The notes under the pieces were generated by a model. The model was not told where the DNA came from. It did not search any database and was given only the letters and a program-made list of their open reading frames with translations. A stretch of DNA of 64,000 nt from Fulvivirga sp. M361 (GTDB taxonomy: Bacteria; Bacteroidota; Bacteroidia; Cytophagales; Cyclobacteriaceae): positions 193,501 through 257,500 of the forward strand of contig NZ_VKDC01000001.1 in NCBI RefSeq assembly GCF_007097395.1, given 5' to 3'. Position numbers and translations under genes: made by a program. Every line of letters begins with the position of its first letter. Within the stretch, counting starts at the first letter, position 1. Below, one piece after another: positions 17,540 through 27,196 of the stretch.

Positions 17540-18940
17540 ATGGATTACAGAATAGAAAAAGATACCATGGGTGAGGTGCACGTACCAGCAGACAAATACT
17601 GGGGTGCGCAAACAGAAAGATCAAGAAATAACTTCAAAATAGGTGAAGCTGCCAGCATGCCGCTGGAAGTAGTTTATGGCTTTGCTTACCTTAAAAAGGC
17701 CGCCGCCCACACCAACTGTGAGCTGGGGGTACTTTCAGAAGAAAAAAGAGATCTTATTTCGCAGGTTTGTGATGAGATCCTTGATGGTAAACTAGATGAT
17801 CAGTTCCCATTAGTGGTATGGCAAACAGGTTCTGGTACACAATCCAATATGAATGTCAATGAAGTAGTATCAAACCGATCACACGTACTGGAAGGCAATG
17901 TACTGGGCGAAGGGAAATGTCTGATCCACCCTAATGACGATGTTAACAAATCGCAGTCTTCTAATGATACCTATCCCACCGGCATGCACATCGCCTGCTA
18001 TAAAATGGTTTTAGAAACGACCATCCCGGGTGTCGAAAAATTAAGAGATACACTGAAGGCAAAGTCTAAGGCTTTCATGAATGTAGTGAAGATAGGCCGC
18101 ACACACCTCATGGACGCCACACCTCTCACATTAGGTCAGGAATTTTCAGGATATGTTTCACAGCTGGATCATGGATTAAAGGCATTGAAAAACACGCTGG
18201 ACCATTTAAGTGAACTTGCCCTTGGTGGTACAGCAGTAGGTACAGGCATCAACACACCTGAGGGTTATTCAGAGCTGGTAGCTCAAAAGATTGCAGAATT
18301 CAGTAAACTTCCATTTAAAAGTGCTGAAAACAAATTCGAAGCCCTGGCAGCTCATGATGCCATAGTAGAATCGCATGGCGCCCTTAAACAACTCGCTGTT
18401 TCGCTCAACAAAATAGGCAATGACATCCGTTTACTTGCTTCAGGACCCAGAGCAGGCATTGGTGAAATCAATATCCCGGCTAACGAACCAGGCTCATCTA
18501 TTATGCCCGGCAAGGTGAATCCTACACAATGCGAAGCGCTTACCATGGTTTGTGCTCAGGTTATGGGTAATGACGTATCCATCACGGTGGGAGGTGCCCA
18601 GGGGCACTATGAACTCAATGTATTTAAGCCTGTAATGGCATATAACTTCCTGCAGTCCGCTCGTTTGATAGGTGATGCATGTGTTTCTTTCAACGACCAT
18701 TGCGCTATAGGCATCGAACCAAACCACAACAACCTGGAAGCCAACCTGAACAAAAGCTTAATGCTGGTAACAGCCCTTAATCCGCATATAGGCTACGAAA
18801 AAGCGGCTAAGATCGCCAAGGCAGCGCATGAAAATGGTACCACGCTCAAAGAAGAAACTTTAAAATCAGGTTTTTTGACTGAAAGCCAGTTTGAAAAATG
18901 GGTAGTACCCGGAGATATGGTAGGTAGCTTAAAAAGCTAA
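17540..18940 (+). CDS. fumC: Fumarate hydratase class II
   Basis: This 466-residue enzyme interconverts fumarate and L-malate in the citric acid cycle. It has the complete family layout. [12 protein letters not shown] (near residue 100) and the substrate-binding [13 protein letters not shown] lie in the first half, and the superfamily signature [13 protein letters not shown] begins at Gly318. The length equals that of the E. coli class II enzyme. ATG 17540 is preferred over the in-frame ATG at 17501, which overlaps the putative -7 box and adds a Lys/Arg-rich extension. It is homotetrameric and cytoplasmic by family. The gene appears monocistronic or loosely linked to the next gene. Confidence 0.96.
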   Translation: MDYRIEKDTMGEVHVPADKYWGAQTERSRNNFKIGEAASMPLEVVYGFAYLKKAAAHTNCELGVLSEEKRDLISQVCDEILDGKLDDQFPLVVWQTGSGTQSNMNVNEVVSNRSHVLEGNVLGEGKCLIHPNDDVNKSQSSNDTYPTGMHIACYKMVLETTIPGVEKLRDTLKAKSKAFMNVVKIGRTHLMDATPLTLGQEFSGYVSQLDHGLKALKNTLDHLSELALGGTAVGTGINTPEGYSELVAQKIAEFSKLPFKSAENKFEALAAHDAIVESHGALKQLAVSLNKIGNDIRLLASGPRAGIGEINIPANEPGSSIMPGKVNPTQCEALTMVCAQVMGNDVSITVGGAQGHYELNVFKPVMAYNFLQSARLIGDACVSFNDHCAIGIEPNHNNLEANLNKSLMLVTALNPHIGYEKAAKIAKAAHENGTTLKEETLKSGFLTESQFEKWVVPGDMVGSLKS

Positions 18941-19004
18941 TCTTTTCATTTATTTGATTATATTAACTATATTTCAGCAATTTATATTCTTTAATAATAC
19001 AATA

Positions 19005-19649
19005 ATGAAAAAATTAACTCCGGTATTGAGTATTCTTTTAGTGGCTTTATTCTCGTTTAATTCTTACGGGCAACTGTCAAAGCAGGAAAAGAAAGAGTGG
19101 AAAAAGAAAGCCAAAGAATACGCTAAAAATCCAGAGTCCTTGAAAACTCTGATCGAAGAAAGTGAAGCATTGCAGGGCCAGGTAAGTAGTCTTAGAGCTG
19201 AGAGCACTCAATTAAAATCTCGGATGAATGATAAAGACGCTAAGGTTAGTGAGCTGCAAGATGACCTGGCCAAGCTTAGGAGCGACCTGTCTACTGCCAG
19301 AAAGCAATTAAGAGATGCAAAAGCAGCGCCTTCTACTCCTTCCGCTCCATCTTCAGGGCCTATGATAGACGGAGTTGTATTCAAGGTTCAGATAGGGGCA
19401 TTCAGGAATAAAGATCTTTCCAAATACTTTGAGAACAATGAAAACTTTGGAGGAGAAGATAGTGGCGATCTTCAAAAAATTACACTCGGGCAATTCAGGG
19501 ACTACTGGGAAGCAGATACCTTTAAAAAGTATTTAAGGGAGATGGGTGTGAAGGACGCCTGGATCGTACCTTACAAAGATGGTACACGTGTGCCCATCAA
19601 AGATGTTTTGGAAGGGGTCACCGCGGAAGAAACAGTTGATTCCGAATAA
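19005..19649 (+). CDS. Periplasmic coiled-coil protein with SPOR-like C-terminus
   Basis: The ATG at 19005 gives a signal peptide (MKKLTPVLSILLVALFSFNS) and 214 residues; the longer frame from 18954 adds a hydrophobic leader with no support. Residues about 25-110 form a charged heptad-rich coiled coil (EESEALQGQVSSLRAESTQL). A Pro/Ser linker follows, then VFKVQIGAFRNKDL. This start of a SPOR-like or similar alpha/beta domain continues with a DYWEADTFKKYLREMGVKDA segment. Databases often label this Cytophagales family as ezrin/radixin/moesin-like because of the coiled coil. Peptidoglycan binding is possible by analogy with SPOR domains. A strong terminator follows. Confidence 0.72.
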   Translation: MKKLTPVLSILLVALFSFNSYGQLSKQEKKEWKKKAKEYAKNPESLKTLIEESEALQGQVSSLRAESTQLKSRMNDKDAKVSELQDDLAKLRSDLSTARKQLRDAKAAPSTPSAPSSGPMIDGVVFKVQIGAFRNKDLSKYFENNENFGGEDSGDLQKITLGQFRDYWEADTFKKYLREMGVKDAWIVPYKDGTRVPIKDVLEGVTAEETVDSE

Positions 19650-19672
19650 CCACCTCATTATAAACGGTTTTT

Positions 19673-19705
19673 AAAAGCAGTACTTTTGTGCTGCTTTTAT
19701 TTTTT
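19673..19705 (+). terminator. Rho-independent terminator before recJ
   Basis: AAAAGCAG (19673-19680) pairs with CTGCTTTT (19691-19698) across a 10-base loop and is followed by ATTTTTT. It separates the coiled-coil gene from recJ, whose start lies only 19 bases downstream. Confidence 0.8.
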
Positions 19706-19723
19706 AATACCACTTATGCTACT

Positions 19724-21433
19724 ATGATTGAGAAGCGTTGGGCATTTGAACCTACCCCTGACCCGGAGCTCATAAGCCAATTATCAAAAGCCATTAATAC
19801 ATCTGCTCCGCTGGCGACTATACTTTGTCAGCGCAACATTACCACGTTTAATGAGGCTAAAACTTTCTTTAACCCTTCCCTGGATCAACTGCATGACCCT
19901 TTCCTGATGAAGGACATGGACCGGGCAGTACACAGGATATGGGATGCGATAGAAAAACAGGAGAAGGTTCTGATCTATGGTGATTATGATGTAGATGGTA
20001 CCACTTCTGTGGCGTTATTTTTTGGCTTTCTCAATTCATTTTATACTTCATGTGATTTTTACATACCTGACCGATACAGCGAGGGATATGGGATCTCGCA
20101 ACAAGGCATAGACTGGGCATATGAAAATAACGTTGCATTGATCATAGCTCTGGATTGCGGTATAAAGTCAGTAGAACTTACCACATATGCTAAAGACAAG
20201 GGTATAGATCTCATTATCTGTGATCACCACAGACCCGGAGACATTTTACCTCCTGCTGTGGCTATCCTGGATCCCAAAAGAGAGGATTGCTCTTATCCTT
20301 TTAAAGAACTATCCGGTTGTGGTATAGGCTTCAAACTTATGCAAGCCTTGCTGGACCAGAAACCCGAGCTCGATATTGACCCCCTGGACTTCCTTGACCT
20401 GGTAGCCGTGAGTATTGCCTCAGATATTGTGCCGGTTAGCGGTGAGAATAGGGTGCTTGCATACTACGGGCTTAAGAGACTGAATGCTGAACCAAGACCC
20501 GGGCTCAAGGCACTCATGGACCTGGCCGGCATCCACCGGGGCATTACCGTTACGGGTATTGTATTCGGGCTGGCCCCTCGCATTAATGCCGCGGGACGCA
20601 TCTCTCATGCTAAAATGGCAGTAAACCTGCTACTGGCAGATTCTATAGAAGAGGCGGGTCAATTAGCTTCCAAGCTTAACATCAAAAATAATACTAGAAA
20701 AGATTTTGACGCCGGAATCACGCAGGAAGCGCTGGCCATGATTGAACAAAACGATGAACTACGGCTATCAAAAAGTACGGTGTTATACAAAGAAGACTGG
20801 CATAAAGGGGTTATTGGCATTGTGGCGTCCCGTTGTATCGAAAAGTACCATCGCCCCACCATTATTTTGACTGCATCTAATAACAAGGCGACAGGGTCTG
20901 CACGGTCTGTACCTGGTTTTGATGTATACAATGCCATCTCATCGTGCAGCGAGGTACTTGAGCAATACGGTGGCCACAAATATGCGGCAGGGCTCACGCT
21001 TGAGATTGACAAAATAGCTGAATTTCAGCAACGGTTTGAGGAAGAGGTCTCCCGTACCATTACTGACGAACAGCTTATTCCCCGGATAGACATTGACTGC
21101 ACACTGGACCCGGACCACATCACAGATAAGTTTCTAAAAGTACTGGAAAGAATGGCTCCATTCGGCCCTGAAAATCTTCGCCCGGTTTTTGCTAGCACTA
21201 ATTGCGAGATCGTCGGATCAGTGAGAATACTTAAAGAAGAACACCTGAAATTCACGGTAAAGAGAAAAGGTGGCGTAAAAAAGTGGGAAGCTATCGCATT
21301 CAAACAGGCCACCAGGTATGATTTGCTATGCAGTGGGAAACCGTTCCGGCTGGCCTATACGGTAGAAGAAAATGAATATAAGGGATTAAAATCGATACAA
21401 CTGAACGTCAAAGATCTACGTTTTGATCAGTAA
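19724..21433 (+). CDS. recJ: Single-stranded-DNA-specific exonuclease RecJ
   Basis: This 569-residue DHH-family nuclease degrades single-stranded DNA 5' to 3' in recombination and repair. It has motif [12 protein letters not shown] (Asp87, Asp89, Asp91), the DHH motif at Asp167-His-His in IICDHHRPG, and [10 protein letters not shown]. The DHHA1 domain contains [18 protein letters not shown] and a GGHKYAAGL stretch, and an OB-like C-terminus follows. ATG 19724 is chosen because the protein then starts with the usual EKRW; the upstream in-frame ATG at 19688 lies within the terminator. lptB follows after 11 bases, suggesting an operon. Confidence 0.95.
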   Translation: MIEKRWAFEPTPDPELISQLSKAINTSAPLATILCQRNITTFNEAKTFFNPSLDQLHDPFLMKDMDRAVHRIWDAIEKQEKVLIYGDYDVDGTTSVALFFGFLNSFYTSCDFYIPDRYSEGYGISQQGIDWAYENNVALIIALDCGIKSVELTTYAKDKGIDLIICDHHRPGDILPPAVAILDPKREDCSYPFKELSGCGIGFKLMQALLDQKPELDIDPLDFLDLVAVSIASDIVPVSGENRVLAYYGLKRLNAEPRPGLKALMDLAGIHRGITVTGIVFGLAPRINAAGRISHAKMAVNLLLADSIEEAGQLASKLNIKNNTRKDFDAGITQEALAMIEQNDELRLSKSTVLYKEDWHKGVIGIVASRCIEKYHRPTIILTASNNKATGSARSVPGFDVYNAISSCSEVLEQYGGHKYAAGLTLEIDKIAEFQQRFEEEVSRTITDEQLIPRIDIDCTLDPDHITDKFLKVLERMAPFGPENLRPVFASTNCEIVGSVRILKEEHLKFTVKRKGGVKKWEAIAFKQATRYDLLCSGKPFRLAYTVEENEYKGLKSIQLNVKDLRFDQ

Positions 21434-21444
21434 TTTTTAACAAC

Positions 21445-22176
21445 ATGATTCTTAAGGCAGACAACTTAGTAAAGAAATATAAAAAAAGAACAGTAGTAAA
21501 CGACGTATCCGTTACGGTCAGACAAGGGGAAATTGTTGGGTTATTAGGACCTAACGGAGCCGGCAAAACCACTACATTTTACATGATAGTAGGACTGATC
21601 AAGCCGAATGAAGGCGAGATTTTCCTGGATGATGAGAATATTACGAGCTTACCTATGTATCGCAGGGCTAAAAGAGGAATTGGCTACCTGGCACAAGAAG
21701 CATCGGTGTTTAGAAAGCTTAGCGTGGAAGAAAATATTCGTGCGGTGTTAGAAATGCGCAATATTCCTAAAAAAGACCAAAAGGAGAAAACAGAAGCTTT
21801 GCTGGAGGAGTTCAGCCTTACGCACGTACGTAAAAACCTGGGCATAGTGCTCTCGGGAGGTGAACGCAGAAGAACAGAAATTGCCAGGGCACTGGCAGTC
21901 GACCCCAGTTTTGTATTATTAGATGAACCCTTTGCAGGTGTAGACCCTATAGCGGTGGAAGAAATTCAGAGCATCGTAGCCCAGTTAAAAGACAAAAATA
22001 TTGGTATCCTGATCACAGACCATAACGTAAATGAAACCTTATCAATCACCGACAGGGCTTACCTTATGTTTGAAGGAAAACTCCTAAAGGCCGGATCAGC
22101 AGAAGAACTGGCTGCCGATGAACAGGTACGTAGGGTTTACCTGGGTCAGCATTTTGAGCTAAAACGTAAGATCTAA
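21445..22176 (+). CDS. lptB: LPS export ABC transporter ATP-binding protein
   Basis: This 243-residue ABC ATPase powers lipopolysaccharide extraction from the inner membrane together with LptF and LptG. Walker A is GPNGAGKTT (from Gly35), the Q-loop region contains [17 protein letters not shown], and the signature is [15 protein letters not shown] (from Leu136). Walker B is VLLDEP with Asp160/Glu161, and the switch His is in [11 protein letters not shown]. The ERRR signature and the [10 protein letters not shown] stretch are typical of LptB rather than amino-acid transporters. It probably shares a transcript with recJ. The other Lpt genes are not in the window. Confidence 0.93.
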   Translation: MILKADNLVKKYKKRTVVNDVSVTVRQGEIVGLLGPNGAGKTTTFYMIVGLIKPNEGEIFLDDENITSLPMYRRAKRGIGYLAQEASVFRKLSVEENIRAVLEMRNIPKKDQKEKTEALLEEFSLTHVRKNLGIVLSGGERRRTEIARALAVDPSFVLLDEPFAGVDPIAVEEIQSIVAQLKDKNIGILITDHNVNETLSITDRAYLMFEGKLLKAGSAEELAADEQVRRVYLGQHFELKRKI

Positions 22177-22320
22177 ATAACCCGTTTCACAACATGCATA
22201 ATAAATAATCTATTTTTAATGCGTTTTATTTATTAGTATGTTCATTCATTCGTTACTTTAACAAGACAATAAACGCACCTACTACTTCTGGACATCCTAA
22301 ATTCAATACTAACCTGGGTC

Positions 22321-23835
22321 ATGAAGAAGCGGATACATGATATCGAGCTCTTCATAAAATATCCACATGAGGTACAGGAGGATATACTCCATGAATTAAT
22401 ACGAAAAGCCAAAAACACCGAGTTTGGTAAGAAATTCGGTTTTGAGTCTGTACGGTCCTATGACAACTTCAAGAACAACGTTCCGGTACAGTCGTATGAG
22501 CAGCTTTTCCCTTATATAGACAGGATAATGAAAGGCGAGCAAAATGTCCTGTGGCCCACTGAGATCACCTGGTTCGCTAAATCATCGGGAACTACGAATG
22601 CCCGTAGCAAGTTTATTCCGGTTTCCACTGAAGCCCTGGAAGATTGTCACTTTAAAGGTGGAAAGGACCTGATCTCCATTTATGTGAATAGTCATCCTGA
22701 CTCACGCATGTTCGCCGGTAAAGGACTAGCCATAGGGGGAAGTCACCAGATCAATGAGTACGACCCTAAGGGTAGTTCATATTATGGTGATGTATCTGCC
22801 GTAATCATGCAAAACCTACCCCTTTGGGCACAGGTTATCCGTACACCCAGCCTGGAAGTAGCCCTGATGGACCGGTGGGAAGAGAAAATTGAAAAAATGG
22901 CCCGGATCACTGCCGAACAAAACGTAAGCAACCTTTCCGGAGTACCTACATGGACCATACTTCTACTCCAGAAAATAATGGAGATAAAGTCCACCGATAA
23001 CTTAATGGACGTATGGCCAAACCTTGAGGTATTCTTTCATGGAGCAGTAGCTTTTACTCCCTACCGCAAGCTATTTGAAAAACTGATACCATCAGACAAG
23101 ATGCAGTATTGTGAAACATACAATGCTTCCGAAGGGTTTTTCGGTATCCAGGATCAACGAGATAGTGATGAGCTTTTATTAATGCTGGACTATGGCATAT
23201 ACTATGAGTTCATACCTTTTGATGAAATTGGCAACGAACACCCACAAACCATCGGACTTTCAGAGGTAAAGATAGGGGAGAATTATGCCATGCTGATTTC
23301 CACCAATTCCGGATTATGGCGCTATAGTATTGGTGATACTGTCAAATTTACTTCTACTAGTCCTTACAGGATCAGGATCAGTGGTCGCACCAAACACTTT
23401 ATCAATGCTTTTGGCGAAGAGTTGATCATTGAAAATGCAGAACACGCTATCACCGAAGCCTGTGACCGTACCGGAGCCATAATTGACAACTTTACGGCAG
23501 CACCTATCTACTTCAATGAAAGCAACTCAGGGGGTCACGAATGGATCGTGGAATTTAAGCACGCTCCTACTGACCTGGACACGTTCAAAATGTCATTGGA
23601 CCAGAAGTTACGTGAGATCAACTCAGATTATGACGCCAAAAGGTATATGGATATAGCCCTGAAATCTCCTGTAATTCATGCGGTAAGAGAAGGTACATTC
23701 TACCGGTGGATGAAAAAAAGAGGGAAACTGGGAGGTCAAAACAAGGTACCAAGGCTGTCTAATACCCGCGAATATGTAGAAGACCTGCTTGAGATGGTGT
23801 ATAAAGAATCATTACTCGTCCAGTCTAATCAATAA
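22321..23835 (+). CDS. GH3 auxin-responsive promoter family protein
   Basis: This 504-residue protein belongs to the firefly-luciferase-like adenylating superfamily, GH3 branch. The ATP-binding motif is KSSGTTNARSKFIP (from Lys87). Downstream are YNASEGFFGIQD and the hinge region LWRYSIGDTVKF, with the C-terminal domain starting near SGRTKHFINAFGEEL. Plant GH3 enzymes conjugate amino acids to acyl acids through an acyl-adenylate. The bacterial substrates are mostly unknown, so an acyl-acid amido synthetase role is inference. It has its own 144-base upstream gap and ends convergently with the DUF2911 gene. Confidence 0.9.
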   Translation: MKKRIHDIELFIKYPHEVQEDILHELIRKAKNTEFGKKFGFESVRSYDNFKNNVPVQSYEQLFPYIDRIMKGEQNVLWPTEITWFAKSSGTTNARSKFIPVSTEALEDCHFKGGKDLISIYVNSHPDSRMFAGKGLAIGGSHQINEYDPKGSSYYGDVSAVIMQNLPLWAQVIRTPSLEVALMDRWEEKIEKMARITAEQNVSNLSGVPTWTILLLQKIMEIKSTDNLMDVWPNLEVFFHGAVAFTPYRKLFEKLIPSDKMQYCETYNASEGFFGIQDQRDSDELLLMLDYGIYYEFIPFDEIGNEHPQTIGLSEVKIGENYAMLISTNSGLWRYSIGDTVKFTSTSPYRIRISGRTKHFINAFGEELIIENAEHAITEACDRTGAIIDNFTAAPIYFNESNSGGHEWIVEFKHAPTDLDTFKMSLDQKLREINSDYDAKRYMDIALKSPVIHAVREGTFYRWMKKRGKLGGQNKVPRLSNTREYVEDLLEMVYKESLLVQSNQ

Positions 23836-23850
23836 ACGCTGTGACATTTC

Positions 23851-23888
23851 AATAATGAGCCCTCACAACTGGTTAAGGGCCCATTATT
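23851..23888. terminator. Hairpin between convergent genes, probable bidirectional terminator
   Basis: AATAATGAGCCCT (23851-23863) pairs with AGGGCCCATTATT (23876-23888) with a single imperfect pair and a 12-base loop. It lies exactly between the ends of the GH3 gene and the DUF2911 gene. T-tracts are weak on both sides. Confidence 0.55.
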
Positions 23889-23907
23889 CGATGTATATTA
23901 CTACGTC

Positions 23908-25044
23908 CTAATTAAAGTCTTTTCCCTCTGTAAGAGATTTCACATACCCTTCCAGGAATGTTTTACTTCCGTCAGGGGCCTTTTCCAGTGCTGTTTTTTC
24001 GTACTTCAGTGCTTTCTGATATTCGCCCATGGCAGAGTATCCTCTCGCTAATCCATGTGGGGCCAACCAGTGTTCAGGCCATTTCTTGCTTGCCTTTTTA
24101 AAAATTTCAAGGGCTTTAGCATCTTTATCTGCCGCAATCAGGCTCCGTCCGTATCCGTAATAATCATTGACAGTAGCTGCAGGATCTTCCAAAGCCTCTT
24201 CCATAATGGTAAGCGCCTCTGCTTCCTTACCCATAGCGTTCAGCACAGACGCCTTGGTAGATAAGGTCTGAAAGTTTCTCTGACTAAAAAACTGTCCTTC
24301 TATAGCCGCGTTGGCCCAGGTAAGAGCGTCGTCAAGGTGAATATTATTCTGAATCAAGTAGTTAGCAGCAGATGTCCAACTGTTAAGCTGAAAGCCCGGA
24401 CTGCTTTCCAATTCATGTTTTATATTTTGATATACCAGTTCAGGAGTATTTACTTCGATGGTAAAAGGTATTCTCTTTTTCTCCCAGTCCAGGGCAAGTG
24501 TTGCTTTACTTGTAGAAACTTCAGGAAAATGATATGTCAATACATTTGTTTGGGGTATTTCAGTGCTTTGAACATCTACTCTGAGCGCATCATCACTTTC
24601 CTTATAGAAATAGCTTCCCCAGGCCTGAGTACTTTTAGAGAATATCACCGTGGCTTTCCCGTCTTCAAATACTCCATAATGAAGTCCATACGTGCCGGCT
24701 TGCAGGTCTTTACCTTCTATTTTCACATCATGGGAAAAGGTAATTACCGTATTTTCATTAGCTCCGCCACGCCAGGGCGCTGATTTTGAGGTACCAAAAC
24801 CAAGGTTAGTAAACCCATAAGGTACCACCTGTCCCCAAATGTTACCTGTTCTATCCTGACCCTGAGGGCTTACCACACTAGGCCTGGAATAATTGACGGT
24901 CACCTTAGTGATCCCGATAGTCTGAGATACCTCAGCAGCTCCGCTGGTACGCGGAAGTGTTACACCTTGTGCCACGGCTTGCTGAAGGCTTAAAATACCT
25001 CCGGTTACCAATGACATCATCATAAGTAATGGTTTGAATTGCAT
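23908..25044 (-). CDS. DUF2911 domain protein with TPR repeats
   Basis: This 378-residue protein has an N-terminal signal peptide (residues 1-25, ending AVAQG). A DUF2911 domain (about 28-190) carries SQTIGITKVTVNYSRPSV and PWRGGANENTVITFS. The C-terminal half has TPR-like helices, for example LEIFKKASKKWPEHWLAPHG and YQKALKYEKTALEKAPDG. The family is common in Bacteroidota and Acidobacteria, exported, and of unknown function. It is transcribed alone, with a 385-base divergent gap to the TetR gene. Confidence 0.87.
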   Translation of the reverse strand: MQFKPLLMMMSLVTGGILSLQQAVAQGVTLPRTSGAAEVSQTIGITKVTVNYSRPSVVSPQGQDRTGNIWGQVVPYGFTNLGFGTSKSAPWRGGANENTVITFSHDVKIEGKDLQAGTYGLHYGVFEDGKATVIFSKSTQAWGSYFYKESDDALRVDVQSTEIPQTNVLTYHFPEVSTSKATLALDWEKKRIPFTIEVNTPELVYQNIKHELESSPGFQLNSWTSAANYLIQNNIHLDDALTWANAAIEGQFFSQRNFQTLSTKASVLNAMGKEAEALTIMEEALEDPAATVNDYYGYGRSLIAADKDAKALEIFKKASKKWPEHWLAPHGLARGYSAMGEYQKALKYEKTALEKAPDGSKTFLEGYVKSLTEGKDFN

Positions 25045-25429
25045 AATAGTAGTTTAAGTGATTGAAAAGATAGGCTCTGACCGATTCAGTAAGTATTACG
25101 AGATCTATATCTTATGCATTTTACTATTACATAACATAAAAGCTACCGAGGATAAGTGGTGAATATAGCGGGTGGATGTATTTTCACGTAAACCGGATCA
25201 AAAGCTAACTATTGCTATTTACATAAATTAAGAGAGGCATTCCTCATACAATATTGAAAAGCCTTTTGTGGAACTGAGTATTTTTCAGTCTTCATCTACT
25301 TCAGCATTACGAGGTTATTTTATCTTTAACCAACTTTATGTAATCTTTGAATAGAAAATTTTTCATTTTTTTAAACAATCAGAAACTCTACGGGTTTATA
25401 GTTCTAATTAATGACCAATAGTCATTTAA
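25045..25429. promoter_or_regulatory. Divergent intergenic region between the DUF2911 and TetR genes
   Basis: There is no coding content. It ends with the TetR-type operator described separately. AATCTTTGAAT near 25342-25352 resembles a -7 box with one extra base, upstream of the TetR gene. Nothing else is recognised. Confidence 0.4.
25410..25426. promoter_or_regulatory. Operator copy 1, before the TetR gene
   Basis: AATGACCAATAGTCATT is a near-perfect palindrome (TGAC-N5-GTCA core) ending three bases before the TetR start codon. The same core recurs before the next two transcription units of this locus. Autorepression by the TetR protein is the simplest reading. Confidence 0.72.
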
Positions 25430-26041
25430 ATGGTAAGAAAGCGAGCAACACCGGAATTTAGAAAAAACCAAATTATAGCAGCAGCTGATTTGGTATTACT
25501 TGAGGTAGGCATTGAACGATTTACTGTAGACCAGGTCATTGGTAAAGCTAAAATCGCCAAAGGAACGGTATATAATTACTATCACGATAAAGACGGAATG
25601 CTCGCTGAACTCGGTTACAAGGCTTTAGCGCTATTATATCAGCATTTTAATACCGCTATTGAGCAACATAGTAGCAGTATAGCACAAGTTAAAGCAATTT
25701 GTAAAACTACTTACACCTATTATAAAATGTACCCGCAATACTTCGATCTGATCTCTTACATGGAGCGGCCTGATTTTAATATAGCTGTAGTGGATTATCT
25801 AAAATTAAGTGACGATATCACTCAAATGGTCAATAAGGTATTGATAAAGGGACATGAAAAAGGTGAAATTAAGCCGTCACTACAGCCCCAGATGATTACT
25901 TATATTATCTGGGCATGCACAGTTGGAGTGGTTCAATTCGTAGAAACCAAAAAAAAACTACTTAAAAACCACCATGAAATAAATACAGAGCATATGCTGG
26001 ATGTTTTTGCGGACATGATTACAGAAGGAATTAAAAAGTAA
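25430..26041 (+). CDS. TetR/AcrR-family transcriptional regulator
   Basis: This 203-residue protein has an N-terminal HTH (residues about 32-51: TVDQVIGKAKIAKGTVYNYY) in a standard TetR DNA-binding domain, FRKNQIIAAADLVLLEVGIE onward. The helical C-terminal ligand domain has no recognised ligand motif. It is the first gene of a locus with a membrane cyclase and an RND efflux system. A TGAC-N5-GTCA palindrome lies three bases before its start and recurs before the cyclase and the adaptor, so it probably represses all three. The inducer is unknown, but by TetR practice is likely a substrate of the pump. Confidence 0.92.
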   Translation: MVRKRATPEFRKNQIIAAADLVLLEVGIERFTVDQVIGKAKIAKGTVYNYYHDKDGMLAELGYKALALLYQHFNTAIEQHSSSIAQVKAICKTTYTYYKMYPQYFDLISYMERPDFNIAVVDYLKLSDDITQMVNKVLIKGHEKGEIKPSLQPQMITYIIWACTVGVVQFVETKKKLLKNHHEINTEHMLDVFADMITEGIKK

Positions 26042-26056
26042 AAAATTTTAACAATA

Positions 26057-26073
26057 AATGACTAATAGTCACT
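26057..26073. promoter_or_regulatory. Operator copy 2, before the cyclase gene
   Basis: AATGACTAATAGTCACT carries the same TGAC-N5-GTCA core as copies 1 and 3. It fits in the 33-base gap between the TetR stop and the cyclase ATG, one base before that ATG. A bound repressor here would block transcription or act as a roadblock. Confidence 0.7.
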
Positions 26074-26074
26074 A

Positions 26075-27166
26075 ATGAAATTGCTACCTACATACGTTTC
26101 TATTCTATCCATTTACCTCATAGGCATGGACCTGTACTTTTGCTTCTGGTACCTGGGAAGTGATGGAGATGCGATAAGGTGGTCACACAAAGAGATCACT
26201 TTTTATATTGTATGGGTTAGCGCAAATCTGGCAGTCGTTTCCACCATGGGGAGCCTAATAGTACTTAACAAGCAGTTTTTAGCTATCTCAACCTCCACAT
26301 CCGGATTAAATTCCGGAACCACGGAGTTCCTCTTCAAATGTCTGTTCGGAATACTCTTTTTCATTGGAATGATATTTCTCTTCTGCGGCAGCATCAGCGG
26401 GTTTCATTTTCAAAATGCATTTAGCTACATAGGTACATCAGGATTCCTGTCAATATCAATTTATCACATGATGCTGGTTATCGTGATCATATCTGTTCTC
26501 AATCTCAACCTTCGCTTAGGGGGCATACGAAAAGTTTTCAACTATTTTTTTAAATGGATCTACCCGCCACGCCAGGTCGAAATGGGTTTTATGTTTTTAG
26601 ACCTGAATGATTCAACCGGTATTGCTGAGAAACTGACAAGCGATGACTATAGCGCCTTGCTAAGAGATTGCTTTAATCTACTGGATAAGGCTGTGGCTGA
26701 AAAAGACGGAATTGACATTTATCAGTATGTAGGCGATGAGGCTGTGCTGTATTGGGATTATAATGACCTGTACAGATGTAGAGAGGCCATACGTCTCTTC
26801 CATTCATTTAAAGAAAGGTTATCAAAAAAAATGAACTACTTTCTCGTTCGATATAATGTAATGCCTACATTCAAAAGCGCTCTCCACGGTGGAACGGTCA
26901 CGCAGTCTGAAATTGGACAAAAAGTAATTCATACTGCTTTTCATGGAGATGTTGTGAATACGACCTCCCGCATACTCAGTATTTGTCATAAACTTCAGAC
27001 CGACTTCTTAATGAGTGAATCTTATTTTATGCGGTTGAAAAAGCTTGAACTGAAACAGAAATATGAAAAAATCAACGATGTCATATTGAATGGAAAACTT
27101 CACAAGCTGACCGTATACAAACCGTTTTATGGGACCAAAAAGCAAGACAATAAATTTTACGAATAG
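26075..27166 (+). CDS. Membrane-bound class III adenylate/guanylate cyclase
   Basis: This 363-residue protein has about four N-terminal membrane helices (roughly residues 5-28, 42-66, 86-110, 121-146). A C-terminal class III cyclase domain starts with MFLDLNDSTGIAEKL. The metal-binding Asp176 lies in that motif and the second Asp221 in YVGDEAVLYW. The turnover region HGDVVNTTSRIL supplies the expected Asn and Arg. By family it makes cAMP or possibly cGMP from the nucleoside triphosphate at the inner membrane; base specificity cannot be read with confidence. It lies between the TetR gene and the efflux genes, and each junction carries the same operator. A link between drug efflux and cyclic-nucleotide signalling is therefore implied. 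Confidence 0.88.
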   Translation: MKLLPTYVSILSIYLIGMDLYFCFWYLGSDGDAIRWSHKEITFYIVWVSANLAVVSTMGSLIVLNKQFLAISTSTSGLNSGTTEFLFKCLFGILFFIGMIFLFCGSISGFHFQNAFSYIGTSGFLSISIYHMMLVIVIISVLNLNLRLGGIRKVFNYFFKWIYPPRQVEMGFMFLDLNDSTGIAEKLTSDDYSALLRDCFNLLDKAVAEKDGIDIYQYVGDEAVLYWDYNDLYRCREAIRLFHSFKERLSKKMNYFLVRYNVMPTFKSALHGGTVTQSEIGQKVIHTAFHGDVVNTTSRILSICHKLQTDFLMSESYFMRLKKLELKQKYEKINDVILNGKLHKLTVYKPFYGTKKQDNKFYE

Positions 27167-27168
27167 AA

Positions 27169-27185
27169 AATGACCAGCAGTCAAT
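27169..27185. promoter_or_regulatory. Operator copy 3, before the efflux adaptor gene
   Basis: AATGACCAGCAGTCAAT has the TGAC-N5-GTCA core of copies 1 and 2. It starts three bases after the cyclase stop and ends 11 bases before the adaptor ATG. Confidence 0.68.
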
Positions 27186-27196
27186 AATTAAACAGA

